Of a DNA stretch of 64,000 bases, positions 11,117 through 22,759 are shown piece by piece. The translations under genes and the position numbers were made by a program. The stretch spans positions 63,384,500-63,448,499 of the forward strand of contig CM058233.1 in assembly GCA_030180135.1 (NCBI GenBank). The letters are read 5' to 3'. Positions within the stretch are counted from its first letter, which is position 1, and each line of letters opens with the position of its first letter. This stretch comes from Orychophragmus violaceus. Its lineage: Eukaryota; Streptophyta; Magnoliopsida; Brassicales; Brassicaceae. A model generated the notes under the pieces. That model had not been told where the DNA came from and did not search any database. It saw only the letters and a program-made list of their open reading frames with translations.

Positions 11117-12402
11117 TGTAACATCCCCGATCCTCAATAGGATCGTTGGGATGAACCATTACCGAGTTCAAGGAAGGAATCATGAAGAAGACGCATAGAG
11201 AACTCGTCCATGGTGAAGAAATATTATTTTATGAATTATTATAAATTAATTCAGGAAATAATAAGGAATTTACAAATTCAATGTCTCCTGGTGCCAGACT
11301 GAAAATTGCATAAGGACTATATAAGGGGGTGGGTATCCTTGAGTGACCGAGCAGCCTAGAAACTTGACCATGGATGGCCGTGGGCAACTTATACCCACCC
11401 AAACTCTGATAGACTGAGCATAACAAGGTAGAAAGGATCAAAGGAAGGATTAAAATCGGATCAAGGAAGAATTCAGCTGGAAAGGGAATCCGGATGTACA
11501 CGGTCGTGGAAGAATCGAGAGATTGATTCACTCGGTTAAGATCAAGTGCAAGACTTAGCCAAAAAAATCAATAAAAAGAAGGTGATATTGTCGAGATAAT
11601 CAGCTGGAATCAACTGAAACATCGAGCTAACCAGATGGACCAGCTCGATAGACTGCCGAGTAGCTCAGCTAAGTGTTGGGAAGTGTGGTCAGCTGGATCG
11701 TCAGTAAAGGCAACTAGCTGAACTGAGTGTTCGTCAGCTGGAGCGGTTGGGCAGTTACAACCGAATGGACGCGAATGAAAAATCGCAACTATTCTTCCTA
11801 GAATCCGATAGGCGGAAGGAAAGTCATTTCTGTTCACGAAAGACTGTCCAAACTTCCTATAAATCCTAGAGGACTGGCCAAATTCGTCTTTCACGAACAC
11901 AAAGGGAAAATTCCCAGAAAGTTATCAAAAACGAGAATACTGAGAAAGAAAGAATAAGTTTACGGAAATCGTCGAGAGCAGGCTAGTCGGAAGGCAAGAT
12001 TGATCAAGGCGTTAGTCGGATCAACGAGGAACGACCCTAAGTTCAGCGGTTGGTTATCACCAAACCGCCAAGCAACGGTGAGTGCAATCCGGGACTTTGA
12101 CTAGGATAGAATCGGGTTGGATGGGTGATTCCGACTAAACCGACTATACCTAAAGTCCTACTATTCATTTCTGTGCTTAACCTACATCGAATGGCTAAGT
12201 CTAGGATCAAGGCAACGCAGAAGGGCAAGTGGCTTGGGGAATAAGATGATTCCGCCAACCTTGACCTATCTGAAGATAATTGGCTTAATCCGGATTTAGC
12301 CAGACGATCCTAAGTGTTAAAACGGACTGAATGGTTTGATTTCACTTAGTGGTTGAACAGGAATAACCTCCTTAGGCTTATTATCCGAGATGGGGTGTTT
12401 CA
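11117..12402 (+). repeat. 5' LTR of gypsy A
   Basis: Starts TGTAACATCCCCGATCC and ends GGGGTGTTTCA. It aligns with 39942-41459, with two large length differences: this copy has about 118 bp extra near 11170-11290 and lacks about 380 bp found at 41000-41385. Many point differences mark this as an old insertion. Confidence 0.92.
11318..11325 (+). promoter_or_regulatory. TATA box in gypsy A 5' LTR
   Basis: TATATAAG within GGACTATATAAGGGGGTGGG, conserved at 40017-40024 in the 3' LTR. Position and sequence suit the LTR promoter. Confidence 0.6.
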
Positions 12403-12405
12403 AGT

Positions 12406-12417
12406 TGGTATCAGAGC
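12406..12417 (+). other. Primer-binding site of gypsy A (tRNA-Met type)
   Basis: TGGTATCAGAGC, complementary to the 3' end of plant initiator tRNA-Met, starting 3 bases after the LTR. It primes minus-strand DNA synthesis. Confidence 0.9.
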
Positions 12418-12548
12418 GGAGTTGTTTCTAGGACATTTTAGATACTGGGTTTGGGACACACCACTCATCGGGCGCCAATACTCGCAGGCTAAGGAATAAC
12501 CTGATGATTATAGGATTGTTAGTTAAGACTAACATTTGATTTTTGCAG

Positions 12549-14065
12549 ATGGGTAAGAGGGATGATGCTCTTGGCTCAAGCACTAAGAAAACGGGTGATC
12601 CAAAATCTGCAAAGGATACAAAGGCGAAAGAAAAGACTACTAAGTCGCCAAGCCGCAGAAAGGCTTAGGAGAAAACGGGGGAAAAGTCTAATCCAAATCA
12701 AACTCCTCGAGCGACAATTGATCCAGTAACGGGGCTGCATGTGACCCCTATCATAAATGCGATTCCGATCCTTGATGTGAACAAAGGAACGAGTAGAAAT
12801 ACCAAAATTCCCCAGGAGCAAGGAAACCTAAGGGACAAAGACGCAGAATCGACCGCAAACAACCAAGTTTCTCCTTCAAGGGAAGTGACGAGGGAACATG
12901 ATCAAGACATTGACCAGCCCCCACCAACCAGGAAATCTGAAACGCGGTCAAAGCAATGATGGGGCAATTGACCGTATTAACACAAACCCTTACGAAGGCT
13001 CCGGTTACTGAGGAGCAAAAGGAGGAACAAGATGTCGTGATTATTGATGAATCACCAAAAGCTGCCAAGAAGAAGTTTGGATACTTGAGTATCCTGGAGC
13101 ACATGGTTAAGTTAAAAACGAGACGTTTTGCTGAGGGCTCTGACCCAATAAAGGCGGATGAGTGGAAGAGAGTGTTGGTGAGAAACTTTTGATCCACCAG
13201 GTGTCCACAAGATTACCGAAAGGATATCGCAGCCCACTTCCTCGAAGGGGATGCAGAAAATTGGTGGGAATCCGTGGATAAGAGGATGGGCGGAAAGATC
13301 CAGACGTCAGAGGACTTTGAAGTCCAGTTCAACAATAAATTCTTTCCCCCAGAGGCATGGGACATATTGAAATGCGCTTATCTGGAATTAAAGCAAGGCA
13401 AGCGCACTGTTCAGGGATATGAAGAGGAATTCAACCGCTTGAAATGCTATGTAGGGACGGATCAGGAAGATGAACACATGCAAGTTCGTCGATTCCTGCA
13501 GGGACTCCGGGCGGATAACCGTAAACATTGCTTAGCTCAGAAGTTTAGAACTGTCACCGAACTTGTTGAGCGTGCTGCCCTGATTGAAGAAGGGATTGAA
13601 GAAGAGGACCGAATGAAGAGTTCTAAGAATCATAACCGGTATGGACAGAGTAGCTCAGGCGACAGGAAGAGGAAATGGGACAGTGTGGATGAGTCCGCTA
13701 AACCTACATGACGGTTTCCCGAGTGCAAGTCGTGTGGAAGAAGACACGGCGGGGAATGTTGGAAGATGACTGGTGCATGTAACCATTGCGGAAGCAATGA
13801 TCATGATGCTCGAATTTGCCCAAGGCCGGAGAAAGGGAATTCGAGGAGATCCGGAGAAAACTTCGTAAGTTGCTATTATTGTGGGAAATCTGGGCATATC
13901 CGGCCAAACTGCCCAAAACTGCAAGAGGAAACACCAGGCCGGTCAAAGGATAATCGTGGGGAACGTGAACCAGTTATTAAAAGACAGGCGGTGACCCCAC
14001 GAGTCTATGAACTCTCTAAGGATGAGAATGAGTCCGGCAAGTACAACTCAATCACTGGTATGTAA
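12549..14065 (+). pseudogene. gag: gag of gypsy A, broken
   Basis: Structural protein of the virus-like particle. The first ATG at 12549 opens a basic, low-complexity N-terminus. Stops occur at 12666-12668 and 12957-12959, the frame then shifts, and further stops fall at 13190-13192 and 13709-13711. The capsid-type core (about 13080-13640) includes AENWWESVDKRMGG and KQGKRTVQGYEEEFNRL, typical of plant Retrotrans_gag domains. Two CX2CX4HX4C knuckles follow: CNHCGSNDHDARIC and CYYCGKSGHIRPNC (about 13770-13915). The frame ends at 14065 just before protease, which is in another frame. Non-functional, but the family is clear. Confidence 0.88.
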
Positions 14066-14130
14066 TTCTAATGAGTTGGAATCAATAGCATAGCATAGCA
14101 TGCATACATGTAGGGTTCTTAGCATTCTAG

Positions 14131-15400
14131 GGGAATGTTGTAGGGACCTTGATTGTTGGCGGTTTAGAAACACTCGCCTTATTTGATACCGGTGCATTAC
14201 ATTGCGTTGTGACACCGGAATGGTTCGAGAAGAGTGGGTTAATGCGGGAACCTACCTCGAGAATGGATAAAGTAGAAGCAGCTGGTGGGCAAACGATGCA
14301 TTTTCTGGGAATTGTGCGAAACGTTTCCATACTGATTGGGGAAGTCAATGTGCCAGCCGACTTGATTATTTTCCATCTCAAGAAATTTGAAGTGATTCTG
14401 GGCATGGAGTGTTTGGGCGCGAACAAAGCGACACTCGATTGTCATCGGGGTCGGGTTCAATTGGAAACTGATAGGGGAAATTTGGAATTTCGTGGAATCC
14501 AGCGTACCTCAGGCAGTTTAGTGATCTCATCAATCCAAGCAGAGAGGATGTTAGAGAAAGGGTGTGAGGCGCACATAGCTACGATAAACACTGAGAGTGA
14601 AGGGGCTAGTGTGGAAATGAGAGATATTCCAGTGGTGAACAAATTCCAGGATGTGTTCATGACCTTAACAGGACCACCACCTGATAGGTCTGATCCGTTC
14701 ACGATAAAGTTAGAACCAGGAGCTACTCCAATCTCCAAAGCACCCTATCGGATGACTCCTGCTGAAATGGCGGAGTTGAAGAAGCAAATTGAAGAACTGT
14801 TAGAAAAAGGGTTCGTTCGGCCGAGTATTTCCCCTTGGGGTGCACCGGTGCTATTCGTGAAAAAGAACGGAAGCTTTAGGCTTTGCATCGATTACAAGGG
14901 ATTGAATAGGGTGACTGTGAATAATAAGTACCCGTTACCCCGGATTGACGAGTTATTGGATCAACTCAGAGGAGCAACTTGGTTCTCCAAAATTGATATG
15001 GCTCAAGGCTATCATCAGATTCCGATTAACCCGAGGGACATACGGAAGACAGCCTTCAGAACGAGATATGGCCACTTTGAGTTCGTGGTCATGCCATTTG
15101 GATTAACCAACGCACCGACCGCATTCATGAAGATGACGAACGGTGTGTTCCAGGATTGGTTAGACGTCTGTGTTATCATCATTGATGATATCATCGTCTA
15201 TTCGAAGGATCATAGATCGCAGCAAGATCACTTAAGGATGGTGATGGAACGGTTAAGGGAACATAAACTCAATGCTAAGCTAAGCAAGTGTAGCTTTTGG
15301 CAGTGAAGTAATGGGTTCCTTGGACACATAGTCTCGGAGAAAGGAGTTTCTGTTGACCCTGAGAAAATCAAAGCCATAAAGGAATGGCCAAGGCCGAAAT
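14131..15400 (+). pseudogene. pol: Protease and reverse transcriptase of gypsy A
   Basis: The protease active site reads LFDTGALHC (near 14178). The reverse transcriptase part includes the entry motif YRMTPAEMAELKKQ, KNGSFRLCIDYKGLN, YPLPRIDELLDQL, FSKIDMAQGYHQIPI and the catalytic VIIIDDIIVYSK box (about 15170-15210). A TGA at 15304-15306 interrupts the conserved KCSFWQ..VGFLGH region, and a single-base frameshift near 15399 moves the reading into the next frame. It would copy the element's RNA to DNA; this copy cannot. Confidence 0.92.
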
Positions 15401-16802
15401 CGCAACAAAGATTAGAAGCTTCCTTGGGTTAGCCGGCTACTACAGAAGATTTGTGAACGGATTTGCGAACATGGCTCAATCCATGACGGGGCTAACGGGG
15501 AATGATGTGAAGTATGAATGGAATCAGACGTGTGAGGATAGCTTCCAACGATTGAAGGAAATGCTAACAACCGCCCCAGTGTTAGCATTACCTGAATCGA
15601 ACGAACCCTATGTGGTGTATACTGATGCATCCATAACAGGATTGGGATGTATCTTGATGCAAAGAGGCAAGGTGATCGCTTACGCATCAATGCAGTTGAG
15701 GAAGCATGAAGGGAACTATCCCACTTGTGATTTAGAAATGGCGGCAGTGGTCTTCGCCCTAAAGATATGGAGATCATATTTATACGGTGCGAAGATACAA
15801 ATCTTCACTGACCATAAGAGCCTAAAGTACATTTTCACGCAGCAAGAATTAAATCTTAGGCAAAGAAGGTGGATGGAGTTGGTTGCGGATTATAACCTGG
15901 AGATAACCTATCATCCAGGAAAGGCTAATACGGTAGCAGATGCCTTGAGTAGGAAGCGATCCGTGATGCATGCTGAAAAGGATGCAGAGGATTTAGTTGG
16001 TCTGATCAGAGAGTTGCATCTCAATGCGTTGATAAGCAACAATGAACCATTGGGCTTGGGCTCAACAGATCAAGCTGGCTTGCTAAGTCGGATTCGTCTT
16101 GCTCAGGATACCGATGAAGAGTTAAAGAAGGTCTCCCTAAAAGATCAGTCAGATAAGACATCGAACAATGGAACTATTGTGGTGAATGGGCGGGTTTATG
16201 TACCAGACGCCCATGAGCTTAAAGAGGAGATTTTAAGGGATGCACATCAATCCAAGTTTGAAATCCACCCAGGTATGAACAATATGTACCATGATCTGAA
16301 GAGGTATTACCATTGGGTTGGGATGAAGCGAGATGTGGCTGAGTGGGTGGCAAAGTGTCCAAATTTCCAACTAGTGAAGGCAGAACACCAAGTGCCTAGT
16401 TGATTACTATAAAATCTAGCCATCCCGGAATGGAAGTGGGATCATATCACAATGGATTTTGTGAGTGGTTTTCCAACGACCAAGTCTAAAAGGGATACAA
16501 TATGGGTAATTGTAGATAGACTGACAAAGACAGCACACTTTGTAGCTATCAAGAAGACTGGCGGGACAGAAAGAATAGCCAAGCGGTACATTGATGAAAT
16601 TGTTCGATTACATGGAGTACCGGCTAGCATCGTGTCAGACCGTGACCCCAGATTCACCGCTCATTTCTGGAAGGCCTTTCAAGACGCCTTGGGAACGAGA
16701 GTAACTAGGAGCACGGCCTATCACCCTCAAACTGATGGACAATCAATACGGACAATCCAAACACTAGAAGATATACTGCGAGCATGTGTCTTGGATTAGG
16801 GT
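15384..16802 (+). pseudogene. pol: RNase H and N-terminal integrase of gypsy A
   Basis: Continues pol after the frameshift. RNase H shows VVYTDASITGLGC, LEMAAVVFALKIWR and FTDHKSLKYIF (about 15610-15840). The integrase zinc domain has the histidines, but the second CxxC cysteine reads phenylalanine (KCPNFQ). Stops fall at 16401-16403 and 16410-16412. The core has HITMDFVSGFP and SDRDPRFT, but the position of the catalytic glutamate (TDGQSERTIQT in relatives) reads isoleucine, so the DDE triad is broken. A stop at 16797-16799 is followed by the TSD of copia D. Confidence 0.9.
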
Positions 16803-16807
16803 GGATC

Positions 16808-17444
16808 TGTTGGGATAGTGTCCTGAAATCACACTTGTACTCACTCCTGTGATAGTTGTGAGTCGAGATCAGACATTCGTATAATACTGGGCGTTTGCAA
16901 TGCTTTGCTAGAAGCCTCTTGCAATCTGTAGGTCGTGGACTTACTGCCAGTATTATATGATCCTATAGGGTCACACACCTAAGCGAACTGGAAGCTACGA
17001 CATGGGAATGATCATTGTGGCAATGATCATATTATGTGTATTGAAATACACATAAGAATCGATATAATGGTGTTGTGTCGATCGACACAGCTTGTGTGTC
17101 GGTCGACACAGTTCGGATTTTCCGAACATACTTTTCGGGTTATGGCTTAATTGAGTTTGGCCCGTTAAGCAAGTTTAGGTCGAATAAAATCAGTTTAGTT
17201 CGACCTAAACAACAGATCCGTCCAGTTTTCTTGACAGAAACACGAGACACACCAGAACCTTTCGATCCCCATTGATCCGGCACTAGCATCCCGTTTCCAG
17301 CGAGCGTGCGTGTGTATCTGGTAGAGGCAAAGCGTTGCGTTGCTCCACTGATCTCGTTCACCATCTTCTTCCGCTGCCAAAGGTAAGAACGAGGTTGGTT
17401 CAAAATTTCAATATAACAAACCCTAGATCCATCGGGATCCAACA
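16808..17444 (+). repeat. 5' LTR of copia D
   Basis: TGTTGGGATAGTGTCC ... GGGATCCAACA, 637 bp. It contains one copy of the palindromic pair TGTGTCGATCGACACA and GTGTCGGTCGACAC at about 17072-17110. Confidence 0.95.
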
Positions 17445-17445
17445 G

Positions 17446-17457
17446 TGGTATCAGAGC
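17446..17457 (+). other. Primer-binding site of copia D
   Basis: TGGTATCAGAGC one base after the LTR; tRNA-Met type. Confidence 0.92.
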
Positions 17458-18793
17458 ATGCTTAGGGTTTAGCTATTGAAACTGGTGATATAAAATCGAA
17501 ACTTGATGTTGTTGATCTGTATATTGCTTGTTGAAATCGTTTTTCATTGATTAAATCTCGGATTTTTGTCTCTGTTGAAAACGATGGTATTGCTAAAATC
17601 GCACTGTGTCGATCGACACAAAGCGTGTGTCGGTCGACACGCCGCAGCGCAAAATATAAAATTTTAGGGTTTGTCGCAGGGTGTCGATCGACACAAAGCG
17701 TGTGTCGGTCGACACAGAGCGAAAACTCGCGAATAAAATTTAGGGTTTGTCGCACAGTATCGATCGACATAAAGCGTGTGTCGGTCGATACAAAGCGAAA
17801 ATCCGTAAATAATTCTAGGGTTTCGATCTGAGATCAAGTACCCGTTATCGTGTTGCGTCGATCGATACACTGGGTGTATCGGTCGACACAGGCAATGCGA
17901 TCAGATACATCGGTTCAATTGGATTGGACCGGTTATCTAGCTCGGTTAATTTTATTAACCAAATTGATTCTGGTTTGGTCATATCGATCGACACACAGTG
18001 TGTGACGATCGACATGGACCATTAAACCGAACTGGTTCAATTGGATTGAATCGGTTAAGTAAATTCGATCCGTTTTGACCGGTTATCGAAGAACGGTTTA
18101 AATATAGTTGCATCGATCGATACCAATGGTTGGCGTCGATCGACACAACGTCCGCAGATATGCTGGTTTGACCACAAATATGCATAAAACCAGAATAATC
18201 TAATCCTAAAAGTTTTAGATGAACATGAACTTAATAAAACTGAATGTTTTGATTAAAATTTATGATTTCTTAGATATATATTAGATATAAATCAAGATAA
18301 GATTAGTTCCTTTCCTCAACTAAATATCAAGTGATCTTGATGTCTTGCCCGATCTTGTCTACTGTCAAAACTCGTGATGTTGTTGGATAACCTTGGAGTC
18401 CTTGGTATCCACAACAAAATGAGTAATGCAGGTGATCATTGATAGATTTGCAGTGCAACTGTTAATGATCACAAGACAGAAGAGATTGGTTGTACTTGAC
18501 TGGGTTGTCAGAAGTTCTGGGCTCAGAGACATCAGAGTGGATTGGACATAGTTTGTCTTATCCACGACCGGGAGTTGTACTGAGTACAATTAGCAATGAT
18601 TTGCTTACCTAGACAACTAAAGCTTGAGTAACGGCGAGTCGCCCACTCGAATTTTAGTAATCTAAGGATCTTGGCTCATTGTATTCATCTGAGGAAACAT
18701 AGTTTTGAATACAATGCGAGTTTTCTTGTTAGATAAGAATTCTCATTCCTTGTGCTTTATAACTAAAATCTACCTTTTATTTGAATTACAGCT
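17458..18793 (+). other. Leader of copia D (5' UTR), gene-free
   Basis: 1.3 kb untranslated leader. It holds the palindromic TCGATCGA repeat array at 17606-18150, then AT-rich sequence up to the polyprotein ATG. ORFs here on both strands follow the repeats and show no protein family. Confidence 0.75.
17606..18150. repeat. Palindromic TCGATCGA-core repeat array in D leader
   Basis: Units start at 17606, 17681, 17757 and 17855. The first two spacings are 75 and 76 bp. Each unit pairs GTGTCGATCGACAC with a second near-palindrome GTGTCGGTCGACAC about 8 bases later, then an AGCGAAAA...TTTAGGGTTTGTCGCA tail. More degenerate copies occur near 17983, 18002, 18112 and 18134. Each palindrome can fold on itself in RNA. 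Confidence 0.85.
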
Positions 18794-21700
18794 ATGTCTG
18801 TCTCAAATCATATCAACACTTTCTCACTAAGATCCGTCCTTGAGAAGGACAAGTTAAATGGATCTAATTTCTTGGAATGGTATCGAAACCTGAGAATAGT
18901 TCTCAGGCAGGAGAACAAGGAATATGTCCTTGAAAGAGTTCTCCCCGAGAGGCCACGTTCCAATGCCTCGCAGGCAGACAGGAATGCTTATGATAAGCAT
19001 TCCGCTGATGTCAAAGATGTCAATTGTCTAATGCTGGTGACTATGAACTCTGAGCTGCAGAAGCAATATGAGAACGTGTTGTCACCCATTGAGATGATTA
19101 ACAGCCTGAAAGCTTTGTTTCAGGAGCAAGCTCGCACAGAGAGATACCAGACGGTTAAATCTCTCATGGATTGCAAGCTGGCTAAGGACAGTCCAGTAAG
19201 TCCTCATGTCCTTAAAATGATGGGTTACATTGATAACCTGGGGAAACTGGACTGTGCCATTAGCCAGGAGCTGGCCACTGACATGATTCTGCAGTCATTG
19301 CCGTCGTGTTTTGATCAGTTCATTATGAACTACAACATGCAAAACATGACTAAGACATTGACTGAGTTGCACGGTATGCTGAAGACAGCAGAACCAAATC
19401 TCAAGAAGGCTACTCCCAGTGTCCTGATGGTACAAGGGAATAAGAGGTTTAAGAAACCTAAGAAGGGTAAGGGTAAGGCCCAGGTTGTCCAGGCTGAAAG
19501 TCAGGACAAGCCCAAGCCGAAGCCCAAATCCGGGCCTTCTCCTGAGGATAAGTGCAACTACTGCAAGCAGTTGGGGCATTGGAAGAAAGACTGCAAGAAG
19601 TTCATGGAAGATTACAAGAAGCTGAAGAAGACGTATGACGCGTCTGATTCAGGTATTTATGTTATCGAACTTGGTATTATATCTTCTCGTTCTACTTCGT
19701 GGGTATTGGATACCGGCTGCGGTGCTCATATTTGTACTGATGTGCAGGCACTAAGAAACAGTAGGACGCTGAAGAAAGGACAAGTGGAACTACGGGTCGG
19801 GAATGGAGCTAAGGTTGCTGCACTGGCCGTAGGCACCTACGAGTTGTCTTTACCTTCGGGCATGGTTTTAATTTTGAATAATTGCTACTATGTACCTGCG
19901 ATTAGCAGAAACATAATTTCAGTTTCCGTTTTGGATTTGGAAGGTTTTGATTTTGCTGTTAAGAATAAAGTTTGTTCTTTTAATCGTGATGGTAATTATT
20001 ATGGTAGCGCCCCATTAGATAATGGGTTATATCTGTTAAACCAAGAAATGCCTGTCTTTAACATAAATACAAAGAGGTTTAAGTCCAATGACGAAAACCC
20101 GACTTTCTTATGGCATTGTCGTTTGGGCCATATCAATGAGAAACGCATCCAGAGGCTCCATCGAAATGGGCTTCTGGGCTCATTTGATTTTGAATCATGT
20201 GAGAAATGCGAGTCTTGTTTGGTGGGCAAAATGGCTAGAGCCCCTTTCAACAAACCAAATGAAAGGGCCAGTGATTTATTGGGCCTTGTTCATACTGATG
20301 TATGTGGGCCAATGAGTACTGCTGCCAGAGGAAACTTTAAGTACTTCATTACCTTTACTGATGATTTCAGTAGGTATGGCTATGTCTATTTGATGAGACA
20401 CAAGTCAGAATCCTTTGATAGATTCAAGGAATTCAAGAATGAAGTACAGAATCAACTTGGCAAGAGTATTAAGATTCTGCGATCGGATCGCGGAGGAGAA
20501 TACTTGAGCCAAGAATTCAGCGACTATCTGAGCGAGTGTGGAATCGTTTCACAACACACTCCTCCTGGTACACCCCAATGGAATGGAGTGTCGGAGAGGA
20601 GAAATCGAACTTTATTGGATATGGTTCGGTCTATGATGAGTCATTCTAATCTTCCACTATCCTTTTGGGGATATGCTCTAGAAACGTATGCGTTTACACT
20701 GAATAGAATGCCATCTAAATCAGTAGAAAAGACACCACATGAACTGTGGACTGGGAACGTTCCTAGTCTGTCTTTCCTAAGGATTTGGGATTGCGAGGCT
20801 TATGTCAAACGTTTAATCTCCGACAAGCTTGCACCCAAATCAGATAAATGCTATTTCGTTGGTTATCCGAGGGAAACCAAGGCATACTACTTTTACAACC
20901 AATCTGAGAACAAAGTATTTGTTGCTCGGGACTGTTCTTTTCTTGAGAGGGAGTTTCTCTCTAAGAAAAACAGTGGGAGTAAAGTACATCTCGAAGAAAT
21001 TCAAGATGCACAGAAGACTGCCCAACCTATTGAGGAAGAGCAGCAGTTGGATCCACAAAGTTCTGTGGAACCGGCGCCTGTGGAGCCTGAAGTTCGCAGA
21101 TCCGGAAGGATCCGTCACGAACCCGAGAGATACTATGGATTTCTCGTAACCAATTCAAATGATCTGATGGTCATTGAAGGTGACGAACCAGCGACCTTTG
21201 CGGAAGCAATGATGGGCCCGGACTCCAAAAAGTGGCTTGGAGCCTCTAAATCCGAAATGACATCCATGTCAGAAAACCAAGTATGGTCCTTGGTCGATTT
21301 ACCTAGTGGTGTAAAAGCCATTGAGTGTAAATGGATCTTCAAGAAGAAGATTGACGTGGATGGCAACGTACAGATTTACAAAGCAAGGTTGGTGGCTAAA
21401 GGTTTCAAACAAATTCATGGTATTGACTATGATGAAACCTATTCCCCAGTCGCTATGCTTAAATCCATTCGGATTCTTCTAGCGATTGCTGCTCATTATG
21501 ATTATGAGATTTGGCAGATGGATGTCAAAACCGCATTCCTGAATGGTATTCTGGAAGAGGATGTGTACATGACACAGCCTGAAGGTTTTGTCGATCCAAA
21601 GAACGCTAAGAAGGTATGCAAACTTCATAAATCCATTTATGGATTGAAGCAAGCATCACGGAGTTGGAATCTACGTTTTGATGAAGCAGTAAAACAATTC

Positions 21701-22759
21701 GGTTTCATCAAGAACGAAGAAGAAGCGTGTATATACAAGAAGACAAGTGGGAGCAAAATTGCATTTCTTGTACTGTATGTCGATGACATACTCCTTCTCG
21801 GTAATGACGTTCCGTTGCTTCAGTCTATTAAGACTTGGCTAGGAAGTTGTTTTTCCATGAAAGACATGGGAGAAGCCGCATACATTCTTGGAATCAGAAT
21901 CTACAGAGATAGAACTAACAAGCTGATTGGATTGTGCCAAGACACTTATATTGATAAGGTGTTGCACAGATTCAGGATGCACGATTCCAAGAAGGGCTTC
22001 ATACCAATGTCTCATGGCAAGAGTCTCTGCAAGAAGCAGTGTCCGGCGACACCTGCTGAGCGAGAACGCATGAATAGAATTCCTTATGCTTCTGCAATAG
22101 GATCTATTATGTATGCCATGCCCTGCACTCGTCCAGATGTAGCTTACGCGTTAAGCATGACGAGTAGATACCAATCTGATCCAGGTGAAGCTCACTGGAC
22201 AGCTGTCAAGAATATTCTCAAGTATTTGAGACATACTAAGGATAAGTTCCTTGTGTATGGAGATAGTGATGAACTTGTGGTGAATGGATTCACCGATGCG
22301 AGTTTTCAGACGGACAGAGACGATTTCCGATCACAGTCTGGATATGTCTTCTGTCTAAATGGCGGTGCGGTGAGCTGGAAGAGCTCTAAGCAGAATACCG
22401 TAGCTGACTCCACAACGGAAGCTGAATATGTTGCTGCTTCAGAAGCGGCAAAGGAAGCTGTTTGGATCAAGAAGTTCATGACTGAACTTGGTGTGGTTCC
22501 TAGTATCTTGGAGCCAGTGGCTTTGTTCTGCGATAACAATGGAGCCATTGCTCAGGCAAAAGAACCCAGGTCACACCAGAAGTCCAAACACGTTGAGAGG
22601 AAATATCATCTGATTCGTGATATTGTCAATAGAGGTGATGTGAAGATCAGCCGAGTTCCGACAAACGAGAATGTCGCTGATCCTCTAACCAAGTCACTCC
22701 CAAGGCCTAAGCATGAGAGTCATACGACTGCTGTAGGCATTAGAGATCTTAAGATGTAA
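18794..22759 (+). CDS. gag-pol: Ty1/copia gag-pol polyprotein of element D, intact
   Basis: A single 1321-aa polyprotein, normal for plant copia elements. Gag begins with a UBN2/DUF4219-like domain (about residues 1-210). Zinc knuckle C254-C257-H262-C267. Protease D306-T307-G308 in WVLDTGCGAH. Integrase zinc domain H441, H446, C472, C475 and catalytic D502, D565, E601 (35 residues between the last two). Reverse transcriptase with D910 (MDVKTAFLNG) and YVDD 995-998. RNase H with D1168, E1209, D1247 and the ADSTTEAEY motif. All catalytic residues checked are present and no stop interrupts. IWDCEAY replaces the usual IWGC. The ATG follows a leader with primer site. It makes the particle, processes it, copies RNA and integrates the cDNA. 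Confidence 0.96.
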   Translation: MSVSNHINTFSLRSVLEKDKLNGSNFLEWYRNLRIVLRQENKEYVLERVLPERPRSNASQADRNAYDKHSADVKDVNCLMLVTMNSELQKQYENVLSPIEMINSLKALFQEQARTERYQTVKSLMDCKLAKDSPVSPHVLKMMGYIDNLGKLDCAISQELATDMILQSLPSCFDQFIMNYNMQNMTKTLTELHGMLKTAEPNLKKATPSVLMVQGNKRFKKPKKGKGKAQVVQAESQDKPKPKPKSGPSPEDKCNYCKQLGHWKKDCKKFMEDYKKLKKTYDASDSGIYVIELGIISSRSTSWVLDTGCGAHICTDVQALRNSRTLKKGQVELRVGNGAKVAALAVGTYELSLPSGMVLILNNCYYVPAISRNIISVSVLDLEGFDFAVKNKVCSFNRDGNYYGSAPLDNGLYLLNQEMPVFNINTKRFKSNDENPTFLWHCRLGHINEKRIQRLHRNGLLGSFDFESCEKCESCLVGKMARAPFNKPNERASDLLGLVHTDVCGPMSTAARGNFKYFITFTDDFSRYGYVYLMRHKSESFDRFKEFKNEVQNQLGKSIKILRSDRGGEYLSQEFSDYLSECGIVSQHTPPGTPQWNGVSERRNRTLLDMVRSMMSHSNLPLSFWGYALETYAFTLNRMPSKSVEKTPHELWTGNVPSLSFLRIWDCEAYVKRLISDKLAPKSDKCYFVGYPRETKAYYFYNQSENKVFVARDCSFLEREFLSKKNSGSKVHLEEIQDAQKTAQPIEEEQQLDPQSSVEPAPVEPEVRRSGRIRHEPERYYGFLVTNSNDLMVIEGDEPATFAEAMMGPDSKKWLGASKSEMTSMSENQVWSLVDLPSGVKAIECKWIFKKKIDVDGNVQIYKARLVAKGFKQIHGIDYDETYSPVAMLKSIRILLAIAAHYDYEIWQMDVKTAFLNGILEEDVYMTQPEGFVDPKNAKKVCKLHKSIYGLKQASRSWNLRFDEAVKQFGFIKNEEEACIYKKTSGSKIAFLVLYVDDILLLGNDVPLLQSIKTWLGSCFSMKDMGEAAYILGIRIYRDRTNKLIGLCQDTYIDKVLHRFRMHDSKKGFIPMSHGKSLCKKQCPATPAERERMNRIPYASAIGSIMYAMPCTRPDVAYALSMTSRYQSDPGEAHWTAVKNILKYLRHTKDKFLVYGDSDELVVNGFTDASFQTDRDDFRSQSGYVFCLNGGAVSWKSSKQNTVADSTTEAEYVAASEAAKEAVWIKKFMTELGVVPSILEPVALFCDNNGAIAQAKEPRSHQKSKHVERKYHLIRDIVNRGDVKISRVPTNENVADPLTKSLPRPKHESHTTAVGIRDLKM

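Noticed and set aside
17606..18150. CRISPR-like array of palindromic repeats
   Set aside because: Eukaryotic retroelement leader; repeats are long palindromes with similar, not unique, spacers and no cas genes.
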